Assembly: GCA_946479995.1 (NCBI GenBank)
Contig: CAMLIU010000052.1
Location: forward strand, 1-8,085
Length of the DNA: 8,085 bases
Source of the DNA: an uncultured Gemmatimonadota bacterium
GTDB taxonomy: Bacteria > Gemmatimonadota > Gemmatimonadetes > Gemmatimonadales > Gemmatimonadaceae
Direction of reading: 5' to 3'
The position numbers and the translations under genes were made by a program. The notes under the pieces are model-generated. The model made no database searches. It was not told the origin of the DNA and saw nothing but the letters and a program-made list of their open reading frames with translations. Shown piece after piece: positions 1-6,052 of this stretch (positions within the stretch are counted from its first letter, which is position 1; each line of letters begins with the position of its first letter).

Positions 1-126
1 TCCAAGGCGCGGCCCGTCGCTCTTTCGGGACGGTCTGGTGACCGCATCGAACGGCCTCGGGAATCTCCAGGGCGCATGGCGACTGAAGCGGAGAGGAGAG
101 CATCCTGCCGTTCCAGTTTTCGATCC

Positions 127-176
127 GGCCCTTTCCGCTCCTCTCGCTTTTCGAATGGCGAAAAGGAGCAAGGGCC
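127..176 (-). other. Long imperfect hairpin behind the TonB receptor gene
   Basis: Three arm pairs can be read by eye: 127-133 with 170-176 (GGCCCTT/AAGGGCC), 137-141 with 165-169 (GCTCC/GGAGC), and 148-153 with 159-164 (TTTTCG/CGAAAA). The loop is five bases and there are two bulges on one side only, giving about 18 base pairs. It lies about 75 bp behind the receptor stop codon, so it could be a transcript-end structure, but no T-run follows on either strand. Its outer arm (170-176) overlaps the 3' arm of the neighbouring repeat hairpin (172-204), so the two structures cannot both form completely in one RNA. Confidence 0.5.
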
Positions 177-240
177 AGCCACTCCCTGGAATGGCCAGCC
201 CCCCGGGTCCTGCTACGCGGTACGACGTACGCAGTACGTC
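170..240 (-). repeat. Dispersed intergenic repeat, copy A
   Basis: Read on the minus strand, this begins with GTAC-type tetramers spaced every 7 bases (at 234-237, 227-230, 220-223, then GTAG at 213-216). A GC-rich hairpin follows, with arms about 192-204 and 172-184 and a four-base loop. Copy B at 4826-4898 on the plus strand has the same order. From the last GTA-unit onward about 40 of 47 bases agree by manual alignment, including a 16-base identical block (188-203 versus the complement of 4860-4875). The copy starts 10 bp after the receptor stop codon, in the sense direction of that gene. A role as terminator, 3'-UTR stabiliser or REP/MITE-like element is inference; no T-run follows the stem. 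Confidence 0.75.
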
Positions 241-249
241 AGTTGCCGT

Positions 250-2493
250 CTACTCCCTGCCCACCCTCACCCCGACCCGGACCGTTCTCGGCAGGCCGAG
301 GGACACGATGCCTCCCGAGTAGTTCACCTGGTATTTCACGTCGCCCACGTTCTCGACCGACGCGAACACCGAGAGGCCGCGCGTCAGGTCACGCGTGTAG
401 TTCGCGTCCACCACCGTGAACGGATCCAGCTGGGTGCCGTTGAAGGTGGAGTTCTTCCCCTCGTGCCGCCACAGTGCGGTGACGGATCCGAGCACCGGCG
501 TGCCGTACGTGGCGCGGATGACCTGGCGCTGCTGCGGCACGCGGCCGATGTAGTTGCCGACGCTGGCGGGGTTCGCGTCGTTCGTCACCACGACCGCGTG
601 GTCGTAGTTCACGCTCGCGCTCAGCAGGAGTGCCTCCACCGGACGAAGCGCGAGGTACGCCTCGCCGCCGGTGCTGCGGGAGCGCTGCACGTTCTGGCGC
701 TGGCGCGTGCCGGGAGCGACGGTGACGAACGAGTTGAAGTCGGAATAGACGGCACTGTAGTAAGTGCCACGAAGCTGCACCCAGGTCGCCGGTTGCAGGT
801 CGAAGCCCACCTCCTGGCCGCGCGCCGACTCCGGACGCAGTGCGGGATTCGGGAGGTTGGTGTTCGGACCCGACACGAACTTCCGGTACATCTCGGCGAG
901 GTTCGGCGCGCGGAAGGCGTCGTACAGTGCCCCGCGCAGCGTCAGCATCGAGCTCACGCGGTACGCGGCGCCGATGCGGGGAGAGAAGTGGTCGTAGGAT
1001 TCGTCCGGATAGACCGTGTTGCCGTTCGCGTCCACCGAGAAACCGTCATTGTTACCCCACCGGTCGTAGCGCCCGCCGATCTCGATGCGTAGCGGCTCGA
1101 TGGGCGAAAGCACGCCCTGCACGAATGCACCACTCAGGAGCTGGCTCCCGCCGGACTGGATGTTCGCGCTCACCGAGCCGTTGGCGGCGTAGTCCTCCTC
1201 GGCCACGTTGCCCGTCATCTTGCGCACGTCGGCGCCGGCGATCAGCGTCTGCAGGCCGAGCACCCCGTCGCGGGCCCACTGCAGTGACGCGCCCCAGTCG
1301 TGGGTCGGGATGTGCTGCCATGACGTCTGCCGCTCGGCCGTACGGCCGACGGTCGGCGTGACCGCGGACGCGAACTGATCCTCGACGAGCACGCCGTTCC
1401 ACCCGCGGAGCGTGAGCGCGCCATACGACCCGTTGTCGAGATCGGCGCCGAAGGTGAGGCGCTTGTCGTCGCGGTTGGTGTGGGCGAGCGCGGTGCCGAG
1501 GTCGCGGTTGTCGTTGTAGAAGTTGCCGGACAGGAACGCGGAGAGGCGCTTCGACGGCGCGTACTCCACGCGCGCCATCCCGTTGCGCGAGGAGATCTCC
1601 GAGCGGTGGTCCACCGGGCCGGCGCTGGCCGGGGCGATCATGCGGTAGCCGCCGCCGTCGAGGTAGTCACCGCTCACCATCGCCGTGAGCGCGCGCGCGA
1701 GCGGCACCCCGGCGGAGGCGTAGACGTGCTTCGCGTCGCGGCTGCCGCCGTCGACCTGCAGGTCGTACGAGCCGGGCGCGATCGGCCTGGCGAAGAAGGA
1801 GATCACGCCTCCCATCGCGCCATTGCCGTACAGGTTCGAGCCGCCGCCCTCGAGCACTTCCACGCGTTCCACGAGCGCCTTCGGCACGCGTCCCCAGTCG
1901 ATCCACTCGCCCCACGCGTCGTTCACCGGAATCCCGTCGAACATCACCGCGGTGCGTCCCTCATCCACCCCGCGGATGGAGACGATCTGCGCCGAGCCGC
2001 CGACGAGGCTGCTCGTGCGCGCCAGCTCCACGCCGGGAATCTCGCGCAGGAGGTCCTGCGTCTCGCGCGCGGGACTGGTGCGGATCTGCTCGGATGTCAG
2101 CACGTTCACCGTCGCGGCCACGCGGCTCGCCTCGGCCGGCGTGCGTGTGGCACTGGTGACGATGCCCGACAGCATCAGTGGCCCGTTCTCGAGCCGGACG
2201 TCGAGTGTCGTCGCCTGGCCCGCCGTCACGCTGACGTCGCGCTGCGCGAGTCGCTGACCGATGGCGCTGATGGTGACGCGGTAGTCGCCGGCAGGCAGCC
2301 CGCGCAGCACGTACCACCCGGCGTTGTCGGTCGTGGCGGAACGCGCCGGGACCGACACGGAAACGCGCGCGCCGTCGATGGGTGAGCCGTCGGCGCGTGA
2401 GACCGTGCCGGTCACGGAACCGGCCTGCGCGGCGGCGGCCGACGGCAGCAGGACGCTGGCAACCATCGCGAACAGGGAAGATCGACGTCGCAT
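250..2493 (-). CDS. TonB-dependent outer-membrane receptor with carboxypeptidase-regulatory-like domain
   Basis: This is an outer-membrane beta-barrel that imports a scarce ligand using TonB-ExbBD energy. Read from ATG 2493 it has about 747 residues. A signal peptide covers residues 1-24 (MRRR n-region, hydrophobic core, AAAAQA end). A CarboxypepD_reg-like beta-sandwich spans about 25-101 (GTVSRADGSPIDGARV). A TonB-box-like IVTSATRT lies at 111-118, and the plug at about 119-236 has the typical DLLREIPGVE, SIRGVDEGR, MFDGIPVND and LYGNGAMGGVI motifs. The rest reads as barrel strands, ending GLPRTVRVGVRVGRE; the last residue is Glu rather than the usual aromatic. There is no STN domain, so it is not a FecA-type signal transducer. 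The start is uncertain: in-frame ATGs at 2523 and 2571 are possible, the latter overlapping the wtpA stop as ATGA, and none has a clear Shine-Dalgarno. It follows wtpA closely on the same strand, which hints at tungstate/molybdate or a complexed form as ligand, but this is unproven. Confidence 0.93.
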   Translation of the reverse strand: MRRRSSLFAMVASVLLPSAAAAQAGSVTGTVSRADGSPIDGARVSVSVPARSATTDNAGWYVLRGLPAGDYRVTISAIGQRLAQRDVSVTAGQATTLDVRLENGPLMLSGIVTSATRTPAEASRVAATVNVLTSEQIRTSPARETQDLLREIPGVELARTSSLVGGSAQIVSIRGVDEGRTAVMFDGIPVNDAWGEWIDWGRVPKALVERVEVLEGGGSNLYGNGAMGGVISFFARPIAPGSYDLQVDGGSRDAKHVYASAGVPLARALTAMVSGDYLDGGGYRMIAPASAGPVDHRSEISSRNGMARVEYAPSKRLSAFLSGNFYNDNRDLGTALAHTNRDDKRLTFGADLDNGSYGALTLRGWNGVLVEDQFASAVTPTVGRTAERQTSWQHIPTHDWGASLQWARDGVLGLQTLIAGADVRKMTGNVAEEDYAANGSVSANIQSGGSQLLSGAFVQGVLSPIEPLRIEIGGRYDRWGNNDGFSVDANGNTVYPDESYDHFSPRIGAAYRVSSMLTLRGALYDAFRAPNLAEMYRKFVSGPNTNLPNPALRPESARGQEVGFDLQPATWVQLRGTYYSAVYSDFNSFVTVAPGTRQRQNVQRSRSTGGEAYLALRPVEALLLSASVNYDHAVVVTNDANPASVGNYIGRVPQQRQVIRATYGTPVLGSVTALWRHEGKNSTFNGTQLDPFTVVDANYTRDLTRGLSVFASVENVGDVKYQVNYSGGIVSLGLPRTVRVGVRVGRE

Positions 2494-2567
2494 GCGGGAT
2501 CCGGCTGGGGTGGGGGGAATCATCGTACGTTCACGCTCGCGCCACCGGACGCGCAAGTGCGAGCTGG

Positions 2568-3524
2568 TCATGGCGCTGCCGTCGCCGCTTCGTGCACCAG
2601 CGGCGGGGCGCCGCGCCCGACGATCACGGGCGTATCGAGCGCGTCCACGTTCGCGCCGTGCAGGATCCGGCGTCCCGACGGCGAGAGGAGAAAAGCGACA
2701 AAGTTGCGGCCGGCGCGCCCGCGCGGCGCGTCCGTGGGGACGGAGACGCCGAAAAGAATGGGTGCACCATGGACGGTGATGGTATCGCCCCACCGCCCCC
2801 CCGGCACGCGCAGGCTCACCTGCGCATACACCGCCGAATCAGCGGGAGCGCCGAGGTCCACATCGTCAGGGAGCCGCACGAATCGGAGGCCCATCAGGCG
2901 GGCAAGGCTCTCGTACGTCCAGACATAGTCCAGCTCTCCCGCCTCGAGGAGCGCCACCTGGTCGGACTCCCGCGGGCGCACGTTCCGCTCGGGAGCCGCG
3001 CGCAGCATCCGCTCGGGCAGGTCGGGAAGGCCGTAGTGCCGGGCCGCCAGCTGCCACACGAGCAGCGTACGATAGCCGGAGGGATCCGTGGCGGGATCGG
3101 ATCGGCCGACCTGCACGTCGGGACGCTCGAGCACCGCCCACCAGTTGTCCGCGGAGATCTCGTCGGCGCCCCGCGAGCGTGGCGTATAGGCGAGCACCAT
3201 GCGATTGCGCGCGAACAGCGCGTGCCAGGTGACCACCTTCGGCGTGAGTAGGGAGGAGAACAGCTCGGGGTCGGCGAGCACGATGACGTCAGGGTCGCCG
3301 TCCAGCGCCGTTACGCGGCGCACGAGCTCGAGGCTCGACGCGCTTTCCAGCTCGTACCGCGCACCGCTGCGCCGCGCGAAGGAGTCGAGCGCCACGCGGA
3401 CCGGTTGCGCGAGCGAGGCAGCAGTGTAGACGAGAAACGGGCGCGCCGGCGCCGGCGGGAGCTTCTCGCGCCCGCAGGCAACCAGGATCACGAGCAGCGG
3501 CGCGACTCGGAGCGGGAGGGGCAT
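2568..3524 (-). CDS. wtpA: WtpA/ModA-type tungstate/molybdate-binding lipoprotein
   Basis: This is the solute-binding component of an ABC importer for tungstate or molybdate, anchored by a lipid. Read from ATG 3524 it has 318 residues. It starts with a hydrophobic segment (5-16) and a lipobox LVAC whose Cys is residue 17. The mature part follows the archaeal WtpA pattern closely: VYTAASLAQP (32-41), DPDVIVLADPELF (77-89), NRMVLAYTPRS (107-117), DEISADNWWAVLERPDV (121-137), DPATDPSGYRTLLVWQLA (143-160), RPRESDQVALLEAGELDY (183-200) and APILFGVSVPTDA (254-266). I could not place the two metal-coordinating carboxylates with confidence. No permease or ATPase gene (wtpB, wtpC) is visible; they could lie left of the window. 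An upstream extension of the frame to 3791 lacks signal-peptide features and overlaps the divergent gene, so it was not used. There is no clear Shine-Dalgarno. Sulfate, phosphonate or another oxyanion cannot be excluded, but the WtpA resemblance is strong. Confidence 0.88.
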   Translation of the reverse strand: MPLPLRVAPLLVILVACGREKLPPAPARPFLVYTAASLAQPVRVALDSFARRSGARYELESASSLELVRRVTALDGDPDVIVLADPELFSSLLTPKVVTWHALFARNRMVLAYTPRSRGADEISADNWWAVLERPDVQVGRSDPATDPSGYRTLLVWQLAARHYGLPDLPERMLRAAPERNVRPRESDQVALLEAGELDYVWTYESLARLMGLRFVRLPDDVDLGAPADSAVYAQVSLRVPGGRWGDTITVHGAPILFGVSVPTDAPRGRAGRNFVAFLLSPSGRRILHGANVDALDTPVIVGRGAPPLVHEAATAAP

Positions 3525-3591
3525 CTGATTGCTACGCGGGGCGGCGGCCCAGCGTTGCCGGCCTGCCGCGCGTACACTCACGCGAGGCCGT

Positions 3592-3630
3592 GCGCCGCCA
3601 CCAGCGGCGCCTGGGCGCCGGTGGCGCCCA
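3592..3630. other. Two tandem GC-rich inverted repeats upstream of the S9 gene
   Basis: The first inverted repeat pairs GCGCCGC (3592-3598) with GCGGCGC (3604-3610) around a five-base loop. After a single base, the second pairs TGGGCGCC (3612-3619) with GGCGCCCA (3623-3630) around GGT. Both are perfect. They lie 34-72 bp before the peptidase start codon, so they could be operator half-sites, leader-RNA hairpins, or chance symmetry in GC-rich DNA. Three GGCGCC palindromes within 23 bp (3606-3628) add alternative pairings. Confidence 0.5.
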
Positions 3631-3649
3631 CCCCCACCCTTCGTCCTCC

Positions 3650-3654
3650 GAGGT
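3650..3654 (+). promoter_or_regulatory. Ribosome binding site of the S9 peptidase gene
   Basis: GAGGT lies 9 bases before ATG 3664. It decides in favour of this start over earlier in-frame codons, in agreement with the signal peptide that begins there. Confidence 0.75.
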
Positions 3655-3663
3655 AGCTCCCGC

Positions 3664-4806
3664 ATGACCCTCATCCGATTGGCGACGCTCGGCGCGCTCG
3701 CGACCGCGCTCGGTGCCCTTCCACCGACCACCGCCGCCGCGCAGGACACGGCACGCACGAACCGCCGTCCGCCACGGCAGGTCGTCCCCATGGATACAGC
3801 GCGCGCCCGTCTGCTCTACGTGAGCAACCGGCCCGCCGACCTGCCGCAAGGCAACTACGATCAGCAGCTCGCGCAGAAGCGCCGCACCGACAGCATCTTC
3901 ACGGCCCGGAGCGCGGGCGTGATGGAGTTCCGCAAGGTGACCTACCGCAGCCGAGTGGACGGGATGGCGGTCCCCGCCTACCTGTTCGCGCCGCTGCAGA
4001 AGCGAGGCACCGGCGGTCACCCGGCCATGGTGTGGGTGCACGGTGGGGTGCACGGCGACATGGACGAGCTCTATCTGCCCTTCATCCGGGAAGCGGTGCA
4101 GCGTGGCTACGTGATCATCACGCCGGACTACCGCGGCAGCACCGGCCATGGCAAGGCGCACTACGAGGCGATCGACTACGGCGGGAAGGAGATCGACGAC
4201 GTGATCTCCGCCGTCGACTTCCTGAAGACGCTCCCGTACGTGGACATGAACCGCCTCGGCCTCATGGGCTGGAGCCACGGCGGCTTCATCACGGCGCACA
4301 CGCTGTTCCGGGACGACAACCCCTTCAAGGCCGGCGCGGCCATCGTGCCGGTGACGAACCTCGTCTTCCGCCTCTCCTACAAGGGCCCGGGCTACCAGCG
4401 GTCGTACGCTGCCGAGGAGGGCATCCAGGGGCTGCCGTTCGAGAAGCGCGAGGAGTACATCAGGCGGTCACCCGTCTTTCACGCGTCGAACCTGAAGGTG
4501 CCGATCCTCGTGCACGTGGCGACGAACGACGAGGACGTGAACTTCGTGGAAGACCAGCAGATGGTCTACACACTGCGCGCCCTGAAGCCGGACCTCGCCG
4601 AGACGAAGATCTACGAGAACCCGGCGCCGTGGGGCCCGTCGGTGGGGCATGCGTTCAGCCGCCGCGTGGACCCGGTGACGCTGGAGCGCGTGGATTCGCC
4701 GGCGCAGATCGACTCGTGGAACCGGACGTGGACGTTCTTCGAGTGGAACCTGCGGCCGTACGAAGATCGATCGAAGCCCTTGCCGCCGGTGAGGACGGGG
4801 CCGTGA
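3664..4806 (+). CDS. Secreted S9-family (prolyl oligopeptidase-like) serine peptidase / alpha-beta hydrolase
   Basis: This is a serine hydrolase of the peptidase S9 catalytic-domain type (PF00326-like), exported and probably periplasmic. It has 380 residues. The signal peptide is about 1-27 (MTLIRLATLG start, TTAAAQ end). A linker to about residue 88 leads into the alpha/beta-hydrolase fold: VWVHGGVHG (123-131, oxyanion-hole strand), DYRGSTGHG (155-163), nucleophile elbow GWSHGG with Ser204, the acid at Asp289 in ATNDEDVNF, and His329 in GHAF. The classical S9 beta-propeller is absent, so this is the catalytic domain alone with a short N-terminal extension; that form is common for acyl-peptide hydrolase-like family members. 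Substrate unknown; a peptidase or an esterase is possible. It is divergent from wtpA and ends 134 bp before the convergent corA. Stop TGA is at 4804-4806. The start is supported by GAGGT 9 bases upstream. Confidence 0.9.
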   Translation: MTLIRLATLGALATALGALPPTTAAAQDTARTNRRPPRQVVPMDTARARLLYVSNRPADLPQGNYDQQLAQKRRTDSIFTARSAGVMEFRKVTYRSRVDGMAVPAYLFAPLQKRGTGGHPAMVWVHGGVHGDMDELYLPFIREAVQRGYVIITPDYRGSTGHGKAHYEAIDYGGKEIDDVISAVDFLKTLPYVDMNRLGLMGWSHGGFITAHTLFRDDNPFKAGAAIVPVTNLVFRLSYKGPGYQRSYAAEEGIQGLPFEKREEYIRRSPVFHASNLKVPILVHVATNDEDVNFVEDQQMVYTLRALKPDLAETKIYENPAPWGPSVGHAFSRRVDPVTLERVDSPAQIDSWNRTWTFFEWNLRPYEDRSKPLPPVRTGP

Positions 4807-4825
4807 ACAGCCAACTACAACTGAG

Positions 4826-4898
4826 GTAGCTGGTACCTGGTACTTCGTATCAGGAGCCAGGGGGCTGGCCATTCCGATGAGTGGCTGGCCCCTCTGGC
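4826..4898 (+). repeat. Dispersed intergenic repeat, copy B
   Basis: Four 7-base units with GTA-type tetramers begin at 4826 (GTAG), 4833 (GTAC), 4840 (GTAC) and 4847 (GTAT). A linker, CAGGAG, leads into the long hairpin at 4856-4898. The order and most bases match copy A at 170-240 on the opposite strand. The element begins 19 bp after the peptidase stop codon and runs in the sense direction of that gene, just as copy A does behind the receptor gene. Confidence 0.75.
4856..4898 (+). terminator. Long hairpin between convergent genes, possible bidirectional terminator
   Basis: Arms 4856-4874 and 4879-4898 pair almost throughout: GCCAG with CTGGC, GGGGC with GCCCC, TGG with CTG (two G·U pairs as RNA), CCA with TGG, TTC with GAG. 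There is one bulged T at 4893 and a CGAT loop. It sits between the end of the plus-strand peptidase gene (4806) and the end of minus-strand corA (4941), the expected place for a shared terminator. No T-run follows on either side, so intrinsic termination is doubtful; blocking of 3' exonucleases is an alternative role. Confidence 0.5.
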
Positions 4899-4940
4899 AT
4901 CGCGGCGGCGCTGGAGTGCAACGGGGTCGGCAGGGCGGCG

Positions 4941-5978
4941 TCAGAGCATCCGCTTCAGCCGCAACCCCACGAGAAACAGGAGCCCGAGCAGCAGTTGCAG
5001 GCCGAGCATGATCTCGAAGCCGTAGCGGTGATGCTGCAGTGGGATGAAATCGAAGTTCATGCCATACACGCCCGCAACCACCACGAAGGGAACGCTGAGC
5101 GCACCGACGATGGCGAGGCTCTTGGAGACCTTGCCGAGCCGGTTCGACACCTGGGTGAGATAGCCGTCGAGCGTGCTGCTCAGCAGGTCGCGGAAGCTGT
5201 CGAGGCTGTCGGTGATGCGCAGCATGTGGTCGTACACGTCGCGGAAATAGAGCTGCGTCTCCGGCGGCAGGAGGGGCGAGGGGCGATTGGCGAGCTGGCC
5301 AAGAACCTCGCGCTGCGGGGAGAGGAAGCGCCGGAGGGAGATGACGAGCCGCTTCACCTTGAAGATCTCGTGCAGCAGGTGTTCGTCGAACTGGCCGAAC
5401 ACCCGTTGCTCGAGCTCGTCCACGAACTCGTCGATGCCGTCGAGCACGGGGAAGTAGGCGTCCACCGACGCATCGAGCGCGAGGTACGCCACCCGGGACG
5501 GTCCCCGCTCCATGAGGTCGTGGTTGTTGCTCAGCCGCTTCATCAGCTCGGCGATCACCGGAAGGGGCTCCACGTGGGCGGTGACGACGATGCGCTTGCC
5601 GAGGAAGATGTTCAGGTTCGCCGTGTCCAGGTCGTACGGATCCGGCGTGCTTTCCCGGAAGCCGACGACGCGGGCCACGATGAGCATGAACTCGGGGTAC
5701 TCGTCCACCTTCACCCGGCTGATCGGGTTGAAGGCGTCCTCGATGGCGAGGGGATGGAAATGAAAGACCTCGCTCAGCAGCGCCGCCTGCTCCGGTTGCG
5801 AAAGGTCGACGTCCACCCAGAGCACTCCCTCACCCGACCGCACGACTTCGCGCAGCCGGTCGAAGGAGAGGTTCACCTCGGCCGCGCCGGAGTCGAGCCG
5901 CAGGAGGCTCGCCGGCGCGGGCGCGGTGTCGGATTGCGCGCCTGCGGAGGCAGGCGCGGTAGTGCGTGGTGCTGACAT
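4941..5978 (-). CDS. corA: CorA-family magnesium/divalent-cation channel
   Basis: This is an inner-membrane pentameric Mg2+ (or Co2+/Ni2+) channel of the CorA family. Read from ATG 5978 it has 345 residues, the usual family length. The large N-terminal cytoplasmic domain includes WVDVDLSQPEQ and HFHPLAIEDAFNP (about 73-85), typical of CorA; a long helical region follows (about 175-285). Two membrane segments at the C-terminus (about 288-305 and 320-340) flank the signature YGMNF (305-309), and a basic tail RLKRML ends the protein. The loop after GMN reads FDFIPLQHHRYG and lacks the MPEL often seen in CorA. An alternative GTG start at 6002 would add eight residues; neither start has a well-placed Shine-Dalgarno. 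It lies 74 bp after the DUF4142 gene on the same strand and could be cotranscribed with it. No Mg2+-responsive leader was recognised. Confidence 0.93.
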   Translation of the reverse strand: MSAPRTTAPASAGAQSDTAPAPASLLRLDSGAAEVNLSFDRLREVVRSGEGVLWVDVDLSQPEQAALLSEVFHFHPLAIEDAFNPISRVKVDEYPEFMLIVARVVGFRESTPDPYDLDTANLNIFLGKRIVVTAHVEPLPVIAELMKRLSNNHDLMERGPSRVAYLALDASVDAYFPVLDGIDEFVDELEQRVFGQFDEHLLHEIFKVKRLVISLRRFLSPQREVLGQLANRPSPLLPPETQLYFRDVYDHMLRITDSLDSFRDLLSSTLDGYLTQVSNRLGKVSKSLAIVGALSVPFVVVAGVYGMNFDFIPLQHHRYGFEIMLGLQLLLGLLFLVGLRLKRML

Positions 5979-6052
5979 GTCGCCGTGTGGAGGATGAATC
6001 ACCGTTCAGGCCGCGACAACATGCCTCCATCGGGGGCGACGGGCCAGCGGCG

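Larger units (their letters stand above)
1..249. other. Non-coding stretch downstream of the TonB receptor gene
   Basis: I see no convincing gene here. Some frames stay open, but they run straight into the antisense of the receptor gene and show no recognisable protein. On the minus strand an unrecognised short open frame could begin near 103 and run off the left edge. It could be the start of the next gene of the minus-strand operon, but too little is visible to call it. The right part (170-240) is one copy of the dispersed repeat listed separately, and 127-176 forms a long inverted repeat. Confidence 0.5.
3525..3663. promoter_or_regulatory. Divergent intergenic region between wtpA and the S9 peptidase gene
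   Basis: This 139-bp gap separates two divergently transcribed genes, so it should contain promoters for both. I found no convincing -35/-10 pair on either strand, no ModE-like TATATA operator, and no aptamer I could recognise. What stands out is two adjacent GC hairpins (3592-3630), listed separately. The start sites of both genes are inferred from signal peptides, which supports the borders of this gap. Confidence 0.55.

Noticed and set aside
213..240. CRISPR repeat-spacer array
   Set aside because: The repeated unit is four bases at a period of seven, far too short for CRISPR, and no cas gene is present.
76..2385. Long plus-strand open frames (76-1092, 1480-2385) across the TonB receptor gene
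   Set aside because: They are antisense shadows of a receptor with clear plug motifs; their products look like translated GC-bias and match no family I know.
3525..3663. Molybdenum-cofactor or tungsten riboswitch, or ModE operator, upstream of wtpA
   Set aside because: The gap is only 139 bp and I could match neither the conserved riboswitch elements nor the TATATA-type ModE palindrome; only generic GC hairpins are visible.
4032..4829. Second plus-strand frame of 265 codons inside the S9 peptidase gene
   Set aside because: It overlaps the catalytic domain in another frame and is Arg/Gly-rich with no recognisable motif.
6019..6028. Small gene or leader peptide upstream of corA preceded by GGAGG
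   Set aside because: The ATG at 6020-6022 is only one base from GGAGG and the frame stops after seven codons; spacing is unsuitable and there is no supporting feature.
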